A stretch of DNA of 64,000 nt. It comes from Anas platyrhynchos (taxonomy: Eukaryota; Chordata; Aves; Anseriformes; Anatidae). A program made the position numbers and the translations under genes. Shown here piece by piece: positions 1-11,240 of the stretch. The notes beneath the pieces are model-generated. The model did no database searches, was not told the DNA's origin, and worked only from the letters and a program-made list of their open reading frames with translations. Position 1 is the stretch's first letter. Each line of letters begins with the position of its first letter. The DNA lies in NCBI RefSeq assembly GCF_047663525.1, contig NC_092589.1, forward strand, positions 75,575,001 through 75,639,000. The letters are read 5' to 3'.

Positions 1-1106
1 TTCTGTTTATCGCATTGGGTAATTGATTTGGAATAGTGAAGGTGGAGCTGCAGTCATACTGTGATACATTGCTGTTGGCACACAAGCTGTCTGGTCTGAA
101 GCTAGCTTGTATAAGTTTTGCCTTTGACTGTAATTCAGACATGTTTGGATACATAGCACCACTGATGTTTGAACTACTCAGACACTGTTGGTTTTGCAAA
201 CGATATGTTATGACATCTCCTACCCCTGTAGGTAGAGGGGAAGATGCTGTGCAGCCACAATTTCTAAGCTGTATAGTCTAAGCCATATACTTCTAAGCTG
301 TATAAGGGGAAATATTTTTCTTCTACAGGATGTTACATCTGATGATAAAAACTAAGTTATAAAATTAGTAGCAAGGACATACTGTGTGAACTTACAGAGA
401 ATGGAAATGAACAAGCCACAGAAAAAAACCCAAACCCAGAAGTAAGGAATTAGGTGCGTCTCTCTCTTGGGCCATTAAAGACTACAGGTCTTGAATGTAT
501 ACTTTAGTACTTTAGTGTGGTCCTGCTTCCTTTTCTTGCAACATTTTTGCTGAATCCATCCTGCCACCTTCATCAATGGGTCATTTTCTTACAATGTTCA
601 AGGTAGTGAAGAGAATGCCACTTTCAGCTTTGGGACACATGAGTCTTGCTTCCACTTGTTTCTCTGTACTTAAAGCTAACAATTCAATCATCTTTCACCA
701 GCATTTTTTTTTTTTACTTGGCTAGCTATTTAAAGATTTTTTCCCCCTTTCATTAACAATTTTAACTTTGATTACTATCCCTTTCCTCTGGATCAGTTTG
801 CTTTTATTTCAGATCTTTTGTAGGCATTGTTGTAGCCTGCTGCGTGGATCACGTAAGCCTGGTAAGACGCCTTTACAGTGGCAGCCTTGATTGTGTTTGT
901 TGAGATATGAGGAAAACAAGAAAGCTAACAAAAACAACTCAGAGGCTTGCCTGTGAAAGAATTGGTCTCGGCTAAATCTACATTACAGGAAAAGCAGAGA
1001 ATTTTACACTTAAATGAAAGCATCTTATTGAAGTCTCTTGCTCAGAGGAAACCATCTCATGCTGTTAGCTTGATCTTAGTAGTTTTCATCTGTCTAAAGT
1101 ACTGCT
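1..1106. other. AT-rich DNA, no gene recognised
   Basis: There are short open frames here, such as an 81-codon one at 36-281, but none has a recognisable domain, codon bias or splice context. A short T run at about 706-716 is the only low-complexity tract of note. I see no repeat family I can name. Confidence 0.5.
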
Positions 1107-1190
1107 AGAGCAGTATTTTATACCCACTTTGCATAGAGGTAAATGACAGCACACAGCCCAAGGCAATGGGGAGTCAGGCCCTTACTCTTT
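1107..1190 (+). repeat. Possible MIR-like ancient SINE core relic
   Basis: The order of short blocks resembles the middle of a MIR/CORE-SINE: a 'TATACCCACTTTGCATAG' block like the consensus 'TATTATCCCCATTTTACAG', then an 'AGGTAAATGACAGCACACAG' block, then 'CCCAAGG' and a 'GTCAGG' tail. Several bases between the blocks appear deleted. MIR relics do persist in bird genomes at high divergence. The match was made by eye against a remembered consensus, so chance similarity is possible. Confidence 0.35.
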
Positions 1191-3221
1191 ACTGAAGAGC
1201 TGTATAAGCAGAACAGTCACCAGAGCTGGGCTTATACTCACAGTGCAGCAGCCAGGCTAACAGGAGGAGGCACAGCTGCAGCATGCCTATGGGGCTGGAG
1301 GGACCTCTGACTTTAACGGAGGGTCTGCACCTGCAGCAGCTACTGCCACACACGCAACTGGGTGTGAAGATGACTGCTTCCAGCCAGAACCTACACACTA
1401 ATTCTAATCAGGAACAGAGGAAGAAGAGATCAGAGACATTAGTAAGTGTAAAGTTAGTGCCTTGGCCACTTACTAGTAACACTCTTTCTTGTTCTGCCTT
1501 TGAATATTTTACAGAAAGATTGGCAAATTGTATCTTGCCTGTAGGGAAATAAGCAACCAATGCAGGATAAGAAAGATTTTCTTTAGCTGTTAGTTTGAAG
1601 ACTGCTTGGACTAGAGATGACAAAGCTGTACCAGATGATGGTCTCTCTGATGTTAATCAATGGTCCTGGAGTATTTATTTGTTGGCAGGAATGTGTATCA
1701 TAAAAATTCTACTTTAGCAATGAAATTCCCTCTGCTATAGAAATCAAGGCTGAAGGCTTGGGTAAGTTGCAACTCTTGCTGAGTCGCAGGAGTGAATGAT
1801 TATATTTCTGATGGTTTTGCTGTTCTTGCTTCTCCTCTCTTCATTCCTTGAGGGTTAAGATGTGGTCTGGAATAAGTCTCGGACCAGGGCCTGACTAGTA
1901 CTTCTTCCATGCTATAACAAGAGGAGTCAAGCCATGGTGGAAGAGAGGAGAAATACGTCTTTTGAATGAGAGGGTGAAGCCTTGTACTGAGATCATAGAG
2001 CTGGAGTAGACTTGGAGTTAGGCCAAAATACGACCCAGTAATAAATGTGGGAGAGGACAGGTAATTGGTTAAGCATGAGGTTGCTTGTCAAATTGTGCTG
2101 TAGGGCAAAGATTTTTCTTTTTCCCTTTATTTGACATTCATCCTGTGAATACTGGGAGGTCAGCTTTGGACCTGAATGAACGATATCTTTTATTTATTTG
2201 TAACTTGTGCTAGTTTTACCATCTGGCATGAATTGTACTGCGCTGAACATGTTCTGTCTTATCAAATTCTATTATCACTTTGTGCTTATCGTGTAGTCTA
2301 TCACTTTGCAATTGCTAGTGTAAAAATAAGTAAAGCAAAGAAATAAAACTATTAGTAGTTTGAAAACCCTTTAAAATCTTGTTGCAGCTATTCCTCCAAA
2401 CACCTGAGGCCTGAATCCTTGTCTCAAATACAGATAACTTTAATTTTTTTTTTTGTCTGTATAGCTTTATTGTTGTATTGCATTATTTTACAACAAATTG
2501 AGTATCATAGGTTTTACAATGCAATTTATCTCTTTTATTTTGCTTCCACTTATTTATTTCTAGTTCTAAAACATTGCTTATTTCATGCCTTTTCCTTCTG
2601 TTCTTTTTCTACTGGAACTTCATAGTAGTCAAATTCTACTTTTGCTGCCCAAGTTCTTTGTTATTTTTAATGGAATATATTTCAAAAATTTAGTCTGCTT
2701 TAAGTGCTTCATTTTAAATGTAACTTTTTTTTTTTTTTTCCCCATTTCCCTTTTATTTCAAAATCGTATTTTTATTTCTTTTTCTTCCTCTCAGTTGCAT
2801 TTTCATTTATGTTCTTATACACACCCTGTTTGTAGTGCAGAGCTTAAGTACTGCTGGCTTGCTCCCATAAGCTACCCCTAGTCATGGTTGGTTGATTTAT
2901 TTACTTTTGATTTTTTTTTTTTTCCCAGAAGCAAATCCTTCACACAGTATCAGATAGGAGTCTGAACACCATGAAAATAATAAACAAAGGAGATTTCACT
3001 CAGTCTTAAGGTGTTAAGGAAAGCTAGTTTTAAAAGGCACTTTGTAAACTGTTGTATATCAGAAATTCAAATTTTTAAAGAATCTTAAATCTGGTAGCTT
3101 TAACTTTCAACTCTTACTTCTAGTTTCACATTGAAACTTCTTGGTTTTTACATGTATGTTACATAATGCTTACTAGTAAGCACTTACCAAACCCAATCAA
3201 TAATTAAGTCAGTCTCCTCGT
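1191..3221. other. Unassigned AT-rich DNA with T-rich runs
   Basis: The stretch holds several oligo-T runs (about 2442-2453, 2727-2739 and 2913-2924), which produce T-rich, hydrophobic-looking open frames at 2419-2881 with no domain. These frames look like by-products of T-richness rather than membrane proteins. No repeat family is recognised. Confidence 0.5.
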
Positions 3222-3249
3222 GGGGGGGGGGGGGGGTGGGCGGGGGGGG
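3222..3249 (+). repeat. Long G tract with G-quadruplex potential
   Basis: Fifteen consecutive G are followed by T, GGG, C and eight G. At least four runs of three or more G can be drawn from this 28-base tract, so it meets the usual quadruplex pattern on the plus strand. It lies about 100 bp from the GC-rich LTR at 3347. The exact length is uncertain because homopolymers are prone to sequencing and assembly error. Confidence 0.75.
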
Positions 3250-3346
3250 AATAAAGCCCTTTGGCAAATGTATAAATAAGTACCTGATTTGCTCTGATGA
3301 TCCAAATTCAAACAACAAACACAGACCAAGGGAACAAGCCTTGTCT

Positions 3347-3776
3347 TGTTGTGGAGGTTCTACTCAGCTGGGCAGCTAAATCCACGGGCTGCAGCGTGGA
3401 GATCTGCTCCATGTAGGACCCGTGGGCTGCAGGGGGCCAGCCTGCGCCACCAGGGGCCTCTCCAGAGGCTGCAGGGGAACTGCTGCTGCCTGCCTGGAGC
3501 ACCTCCTGCCCTCCTTCTGCATTACCTCGGGGTCTGCAGGGCTAGTTCTCACTCTTCTCTCCCAGCTGCTGTTGTGCAGCAGTTTTCTGCTTTCTGAAAT
3601 CTGCTCTCACAGAGGCTCAACCAGTGTTGCTCACTCGCTTGGCTCCAGCCAGTGGCTCCTTTTGGAGCAGTCTGAAACTGGCCCTTATCTGACACAGGAC
3701 ATGTGCTGGGCTCTTCTCACAGAGGCCACCACTGCAGCCCCCTGCTGCCGAAACCCTGCCACGTAAACAGATACCA
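3347..3776 (-). mobile_element. Internally deleted ERVL-like solo LTR
   Basis: The left end (TGTTGTGGAGGTTCTACTCA) matches the left end of the LTR at 62603. The right part, from the 'CCACGGGCTGCAG' motif through 'CTCTCACAGAGGC' to 'GCCACGTAAAC', follows the same order as the right part of that LTR. About 600 bp present in the 62603 copy (including its AATAAA region) are missing after position about 3380, so this is an internal deletion. The minus orientation is inferred from the other copy, where promoter-like and poly(A)-like signals read that way. The expected TGT...ACA ends are eroded on the right (it ends in ATACCA), and the flanks TGTCT and GGACA do not match as a duplication. Confidence 0.7.
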
Positions 3777-6700
3777 GGACAAACGTAACATACAAATGTA
3801 TTCTCTTATTAAATAGGAAATGATTGGATGATTGTGTTTTAAGTGTTTCTGTTCAAAGTGTTCAGAGCCTAACACCACACAATCCCATTCTGTCTACCAG
3901 GTCCAGATTTCAGTTACCCTGGCTAAAGCACAGAAATCTGTGGAGTTAGAGTGACAACAGAGTGACTATGGCCAGAATATAGCCACACACAGATGTAAAT
4001 GGAAAACTGTTTATAGATTAATCCTGAAGGAACTTATAAAAATGCTCTTTGTTCTGAAACAAAAATGAGTGGCACAGCAAGGTAAATAAAGCTGGATAAC
4101 TCAGAATCATTGTTATTTAATGTGTGAATTGTTATTAGCCCCTTCTGCCTTAAAAAACTTAGAAATAATTCTTGGGTTCTGCTCCTCTGTAGTTAAAATG
4201 GAACATCCAATGCTTAATCAAAAATTAGGAAAGCCATTAGTAGCCCTGAAGAGATGCTGAGTCTAATGCTTGTCCAGCCAAAACATTAAAAAAAGATGTC
4301 TTTATTTGCTTTGACTCACACAGCGAGCCTGTTGCTACTTCATAATAAACCCTCTGTTTGCTTGAAGATTTTTCTAATTTGTATTTTTAATTAACTTTGA
4401 AACTACCTGATCAGGCTACCTTTCCAAAACCAGTCTCAAAGGGCTCTGAGTATTGCAAAAGCATATTTTACTGATATCTTGATACTCACAGAACTACATC
4501 CAGGCACTGTTTCAGGTTTGGAACATACGAAGCATAGAGAAAATGAAAAATGACCAGATGTGTGAATACACTTGTAATCACAATAAAGCCAAAATAATAC
4601 TGAAAGAAAGTTCTGTGAGGCATTAATGCTTATGCCAGACAAAATATTCTTATAGTGAGCATTTGTACACCGAAAGAGCATATCAGTTTTATTTTCATTT
4701 CAGGACAGGAAGGGTTAGAAAATAATGAGATTTGTACACAGATCCCTTGAGTACTGGGGTACCGGGTTGGACAATTACTTTATTGATTGGCCACCATGAT
4801 GGCACTAAACCTGAACCTTCTTAATGTCATCATCTCTAATCATGTCTTGATTAGACACTCTAAAACACCATAGCCATGATCAGGTAGCAGGAGAGAGATC
4901 TGATTGAGCAAATCAGTTTTAAAAGGGTCCTTAGAAAAGAATTTCATTTTTTCCAGGCCAGAATTATCATCTCTGTGCCTTTGAATCTATACTAATAACA
5001 TAATGGGTGAGAAAAAAAATATTTCTAATGCTGACATAAACCTCCTGTTTCCTCGCTTTCCTCTGGGTTGGGGTTATTAAATTATGAGCTGAGTATTACA
5101 CAGCTCTTTTGTGCTGAGGAGAATGGACTAAAAGCAGATAGACATTTTTAATTCTTGTTTTCTGCTGTATGACTGTTGACATATGTAATTAGTTAGCATC
5201 ACATTTGAAAATGGTTTTAAAACTCTAGATAATGAGATAATTAGTGTCCTTTTGCAGAAAAGTAAATCCCTTGCCAACTTCCCATAACTGAAACTAATAA
5301 TATTATGGCAACTCTGATCTTAACAGATTTTGTTTGTGGTTAGAGCTGAAAATCAATGATATCCTAGTCTGTGATGCAATTCAGGAGAGAAACAGAACAA
5401 ACACCCTCTAACATTTACTTCAACAAATTAAATTCTGTATTATGCTGTTGATGACGCTCAGGAAAGCTGATAATTTTGTTTTGTTTGGGTTAAATTATAC
5501 TTCTATTTGGCTGTAATGCTTGAGAGAGTGCACTCAGGGAACTGAGATGAAACCACTGGGATCTCTCACAGGCTGAGGTAGGTATCACAGATGTAGTGAC
5601 ACCAGCTTCATCTTGTCACTATGCTGCTGAAACCTGTGTCTTTGAAAGGCTACAGTGATGCCAACATGTAAATTATCAAGACAGGTGCCCTGGACTCTCC
5701 CTGTTTAATAGGGTAAAGCGATAGGCCCTGGGCCCACTCTTCAGATTCCCCTGTGATCAAAAGTCCTAGAAAAGTAGGCATCTTTAAAAAGAATTTATGT
5801 ATATATAGCCCAGTTCCTGATTTTTCCCATGATTCCTGGAGTTTTTTGCATTATACTTGGCATTATTTTCCTGCATCCTTACAGAATTGTCCATATCTCT
5901 GTGGAATCCATGACTTATTTTTCAGAGGTTATATATATATATTTTTTTTTTTCTTTTTGTTTGTCTGCGTGTATTGGTTTATGTTGTTTCATTTTGTTTT
6001 CCTTCTGCACTTTGCTGTTGTGAAAGGTAGTTAGGAAAGAAGACATTCAAGCAGCAACAATTCAGAGTGAAAAAAATAAATAATAATAAGAAGACAAACC
6101 AATTTTGCCTAAAACAGGTACAGCTGGTAAAGCCCAGAGCTAACAAAGATGATAATCAGCCCCAGAGCAATATATGAAAGGGCTTGATATCACTGGAAAG
6201 AAGGAAGAAGGTGCTACAGAGAAGACTTCGTCACAAAAACCCCCAACCCTAGATACTGTACACAATTTGCTTTTTTTCCTTCTAGCTCCATGGAACTGTT
6301 CCACTCCCTCCTATAGATTTGCATGGAAGCAAGAAAATAAATAGAAATATATCCATGCATTTCCAAGCTTTTGATGATGATGATGAAGTATGCAAACTTG
6401 AACTGAACATCTGTAAAGAAACAAAATTCAGGGACTGTGTAGTCAGGATGACTCTATTACGTCATCATTGTTTAATATTCACTGTGCTCTGTAGAGCAGA
6501 ATGAGATGTGTGAGTGTGATTGTAACTCTGTCAGAGAGTCACCAGCTGCACTGCAGGAAGCACTGAATCTTCACGCCTTCTTTGCAACACAGGAGAACAG
6601 GGAAGGATAACAATACAGGACTGTATTAACATAAATTGAAAGATTTATACTGTATTATAGTAGCAATGAAATAATTATTGTGGTATGAAAACTATGCCAG

Positions 6701-8848
6701 TTGCACATGGCTATAAATAGGCTAAGCATGAAATTCATTTTTACTTCTGCTTTTTGAAAACTTAACGATGCACTTACTAATTTTAGATACCCACTGTTCT
6801 AGCCTGATCAAGGGTTTGTGCATGACATTTCCTTTCCTCACTCCCCTTTATTGAAGAACAGATAGATAACAAAAACAGATGAGGCTATTTATTTGAAATT
6901 GAACTCTGTGGTATTGCAATCTTAATATGTGCAGTTAGGATAACTGCTTCTGTCCTCTAGAATGAAAGAAAGCAATGTACATCCCAAATTCCCCTACCTT
7001 ACCTCAGCTGGTTAAGAAATAAAAGAGATTACTTATGTGTATGTTTGAGATTGTCACTTAATTATTAAGGCTATTTACTGCAGCTCACAGGATGTGGTGT
7101 GTTTTAATGCTCTCATAAATTTTATCTTTTATGACCCTTTTTAAAATTATTATTTTATTTTTCAAACCACTCTGAAAGCACAGTAATTTTTATAGTCTGT
7201 GTATGTATAAAATGCCAAGTTTAAAACTATTTACTTCAAACCACAGTGAAAACAATTAACTTTGCAATTTGGAGTGAGAAAAGTGATTTTAAAGGATGTG
7301 GAAAAGCAGCTGAGAAAGGAACAGCCCCTGTTCATGTTGTCTTGTGCTAGTGGAGTGCAGCTGCAGGCGACATGGATAAAAGAGAAATTAATGGTTCAGT
7401 TACAGCCTCATAAAGGTTTCTTTCCTTATGCTACTATTGCTGTTAGTATAATCCCAAATGTATTCAAACACACTCTGGCAGGCTAGGAAAAAAATAGTAA
7501 AGAGAATTATTAGGGCCGAGTACCACTTTTTGAATTTCCCTGTCTATTTTAAATAGGGGACTTCCCTAAAAGATGTGGAGCATGCATATCTTTCTCTTTT
7601 ACTAATTTAACTACAAAAGCTTCCTACTATAGGAGAATCGCTGATTTAGCTACAAAAGCCTCTTACTCTTTTCTGTAGTTCCATTATTCACTGGTCATGC
7701 CCAGTGACTTTCTGTCTCACTGCCTTTCCTAAACACTTCAGTGAAGCCCATGGAATATTGATAGCAAAATTTTCACCAGAACCTGAACAGACACATAATG
7801 TACTATGTGACGTATTCAGACCTATTTTATTATTTTAACATAACCCTAGAATTTTCCTACATTATTCTTTTGTCTATGGAAATAACGATATGGAGATGAC
7901 AGTCATGAGGAAACTTCAATCTGTTCTAGGAGTGATGATTAGGACAGAATAAGGAAGGGGTGAAAAGTGATCATGAAGAATGCTTGTTGTTTAGGACTTG
8001 AATAATGCAAAGCAATGTACTGTTTGCTAAATATTGAATAGTCAAAGTCTCATTTGATAAGCACATAATAAGAATGAAATTATTGTGTGCGATAAATACG
8101 GGATTCTTTCTGTATTTTTAGTTTGTCATAGATCATACCAATTACCTGTGTGATATTAACCTATCAGAAAATAGGCAGTTAAATCAAAAGGCATCTAAGA
8201 GGAAACAGAGGAGCATTTAAAAACAGAAATATTTGGAAAGTATCCGTAAAACAATGAAGAGCTCTTGTAGAAATGTTTTTACTACTTTTAAAGCTGGTCT
8301 TCTATAGTCTTTCCATATTGAATACCTATAATTGCATGCAATATTAAATCGGGCATTCTGTACTGATTAATGGAGCTAAATTTCAGAAAATAAGACTGAC
8401 ATCCAGAGGAATTATTTTACATGGGGATGTAGATAACTGGTATAAACAGATCAACTGGGTACCCCTAGCTTGTGTTGGAGGCTGGCTGGTATGAGAGAAC
8501 CTTGCATGTATTCCAAGGAAAGATTATTGTATTCTTAAAGGAAATGTACATTTTAACACCTGGTTGTTCTGACACATTGCAGTGTGTATTATACGCTGTG
8601 GGTGAATAGATAACAATCTGTTCCAGAAAATCTGTTTTCTGGATCATTAATCAGTCAGTGTCTTCGGCTCCTGGAGAGTCCCAGCTCCGCTGCTTGTCTT
8701 GTCTTCCATATAGCTGGGAAACAGATGGAGCTCTAGTCAGGGAGTCTGAGCAGCTGAAGGTCCCACCCTTGAGATAGGTGAAGAATCTTCAACCTGTCAG
8801 TTGAAAAGAGGAAAAGTGAAGTATAAATGTAAATTATACAGTGGTAGT

Positions 8849-8849
<1 letters not shown>
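3777..8849. other. Unassigned AT-rich DNA, no gene recognised
   Basis: Notable items are a TA run merging into a T run at 5930-5952 and an imperfect internal echo around 7605-7670 ('TTAGCTACAAAAGC' against 'TTAACTACAAAAGC'). Open frames up to 93 codons near 5753-6034 are T-rich and show no domain. I found no LTR ends or CR1 tails here. Confidence 0.5.
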
Positions 8850-8893
<44 letters not shown>

Positions 8894-8896
8894 AAA
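8850..8896 (+). repeat. T37-A10 homopolymer pair
   Basis: Thirty-seven T are followed directly by ten A. A retrotransposon tail would give one strand only; the T-to-A junction instead makes a self-complementary 10-bp segment in the middle. No retrocopy body is recognisable on either side. The real length may vary between individuals or be mis-assembled. Confidence 0.85.
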
Positions 8897-10775
8897 GGGT
8901 ACATTGGCATGCTGTACAAGTCAGGTTTTAAGTGCTTGAGAGAGGAAAGCTTTGACAATTTGAGAAACTGCACTAATAAATATGCATACTGATATGTCAG
9001 GTACACCATCTCGAGTATGAGAGAACTGAGTACAAAAAAATACGCAGAAGCAATCTAGATGCTGGAACAAAGTGGCCTCTAGGCCACTGTTTTATGCATA
9101 GGCCATTGTAGTTGCCAGACAGATGAGCTTACAACCAGTATTCAGTGTCTGAAACTGTCTGGGTGAAAGGAAGCAAAAAGTTCTCTCTTTCTATTTTATT
9201 GCATGTAGTTATATATAAAGGCTGTTCATTGGCCTCCCTGGCTGTACTTAAATGGCTGAGTGTTTTGGCAGGGAATGTACTTACTGGTGTCTAGCACATG
9301 CTATCCATTAAGAGCTATTTTTGTTATCTGCTAAAACTACAGCCTGGCAATATGTGCCATTGAGACATTATGCTGTTTGAAAATGCTCCAGAAACTTGTT
9401 CCATGACTGTAAATCTAGGATTAGAATATCATCATAATACTGAAGAGCTTTCTTTCAGTCCCAAATGTAAAAATTTTATGTTCAGCTCACATAAACAGGG
9501 TAACAGGCAGAGGGGGACCTGAGCCATGTGATAGCTTCCCCACAGTACGATGCTAATATTTCACCTCTGAGATTTGATTTCTGAATTTTTGTGTCACTCA
9601 AGTTTGCATGGAAATGCTCACCTGTCCACAATATTTGAAACTTATGTTTTTATACTGAAGGCAGAAAAAAAGACATGGATTTCCATTTTCTTTTAGCGTA
9701 AACTAAACTTAAAACAAAACCACTTGATTATTTTTTTTTCCCGTTATGTAATGCACATTTGCTAAATCATCTGCCTCTGAGCAACATTGTTTTTCATTTT
9801 TTTTTCTAGTTTTCTTATTTCTGAAAGAAGACAGAGAGAAGCAAGTAGTGAAAAAGTCATTTCACTGAGCTTTCACGTGCCTAAATATGTAGAATTTCAG
9901 TAGCATGCTCCTGACTTATGACTTAAAGAACACAGATTCTCTTTCCTGCCCCATCACATAAATTCCATCTAGATTTATGACCAGGATCCCGAAGAGATTC
10001 TCTAATGGATAGAATTATAAATTGTCAGAATAGGAATGAACTGTGAAAAGAACTTGGCTACTTCTGGGCCAGATGTTAACTGTTACCCTTTCAGATGTGT
10101 GGTATTCAAGTGAGTCCACTGTCCAGGGATGAAGTGTAGCCCAGAGATGAATATTGTCTCCTAAACAGTTAATTGAATGAAGAAAGCACCACAATGTGCA
10201 CATGTACAAGCATTCTCTTGGGTGAAGAGTGGGAGTTTCCATGGATGTATATTGGGGTACATTCCCCTTGACAGAGGGGAAGGCCCGGAGCCCTGCCAGG
10301 AAGCTTTGCCTTGCCATTCAACAGGGACAGTGTGGTTGTGACTTGTCCTCACTTCAGCCATCTTGCAGAGTAATGCCTTAACTGCCAGACTGTGAAGAGA
10401 TCTTTCCAGGGTCATGTTTTTAATTTAATTTGCTTCTTTTTACAAAAAGAAGCTTTGGAACAGAGGAGAAGGGTAAGGTTGTACCCGTGTCTCACTTTCA
10501 GGAGATCAATTGTTGCAGCTTTGCTCCAGGGTAGTCTATATATTTAAAGAAGCTTTTCAAGTAGGACTTGAACCCTAATCTCTCTTTCCTAACTGAATGC
10601 CTCAATCTGCTGAGCAGTGACATGTCCTTCACTTTGCAGATGATTTAGCAGGAAGGAGATGTGGGAATCCCCTCTAGAAATGTAGCGTTTCAGTTTCTAC
10701 ACGGGCACAGAGTTCTTATATCCTTACCCCACCTGTGCTGGGTTTGAAATGAAACAACAGTCATCCCAAGACATG
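8897..10775. other. Unassigned DNA, no gene recognised
   Basis: A 'GGACTTGAACCC' stretch near 10564-10575 hints at a tRNA-like or MIR-like element, but no cloverleaf could be completed around it. Minus-strand open frames at 10015-10415 (84-100 codons) overlap one another in different frames, and neither has a recognisable domain. Confidence 0.4.
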
Positions 10776-10800
10776 AATAGTTCTTTAAGAAAGAACTATT
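10776..10800. repeat. Perfect 11-bp inverted repeat, 3-nt loop
   Basis: The left arm AATAGTTCTTT (10776-10786) is exactly complementary to the right arm AAAGAACTATT (10790-10800), with AAG between. Such near-palindromes can arise by template switching during replication. The stem is too short for a standard pre-miRNA. Confidence 0.85.
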
Positions 10801-10992
10801 TACAGGACTGAATTTATGAAAGACAGATGACCAAGTGATGGTTTGTGTATCTCAGTTGTGCTTGTGTGTGTGGAAGCTGGGCTGTTCTGATATCAGAAGT
10901 AGCAGAAGTTCAGCTTTAAACACTCACAAAACAGTGAAAGACTGGGCAATCAAACTACTTAGACTTTATCCCTAGGCCTACGATACAAATTT

Positions 10993-11240
10993 GTGCAGAG
11001 CCAGAGCAGAGGACTGGCATTTGCTCTTCCTTGCTGTTGGCAGTTGCTGCTGCAGCTCTGGCCCAAGACATTTGTCATTGTGCCACTGATTCCTGGGAGC
11101 TTGGTGCAGGCCAGACACCATTCCTGCAGGTGTTTTGCATATGGTCACAATGCTTTGGAGGACAAGGGAATTTCAAAACATGGACACCGCTCCTCTGTGA
11201 CAGGTGGCCTCAGGGGCCAGACATGGTCTTGAGCATGTTT
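10993..11240. other. GC-richer segment of unknown origin
   Basis: This segment is clearly richer in G and C than its flanks and carries plus-strand open frames of 79 and 98 codons in different frames (10993-11232 and 11031-11327). Frames open in more than one register in GC-rich DNA are weak evidence of coding. It resembles neither the LTRs nor the CR1 copies in this window. It may be an old repeat fragment or a conserved noncoding element; I cannot tell which. Confidence 0.3.

Noticed and set aside
2419-2881. Hydrophobic frames resembling membrane proteins
   Set aside because: The residues are F, L, I and S from T-rich DNA; there are no helix-bounding features or homology I recognise.
3342-3781. 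Target-site duplication around the short LTR
   Set aside because: The flanks TGTCT and GGACA do not match as direct repeats, so I do not claim one.
10555-10640. Possible tRNA or tRNA-derived SINE ('GGACTTGAACCC')
   Set aside because: I could not build acceptor, D and anticodon arms around it; a chance word or a faint MIR relic is more likely.
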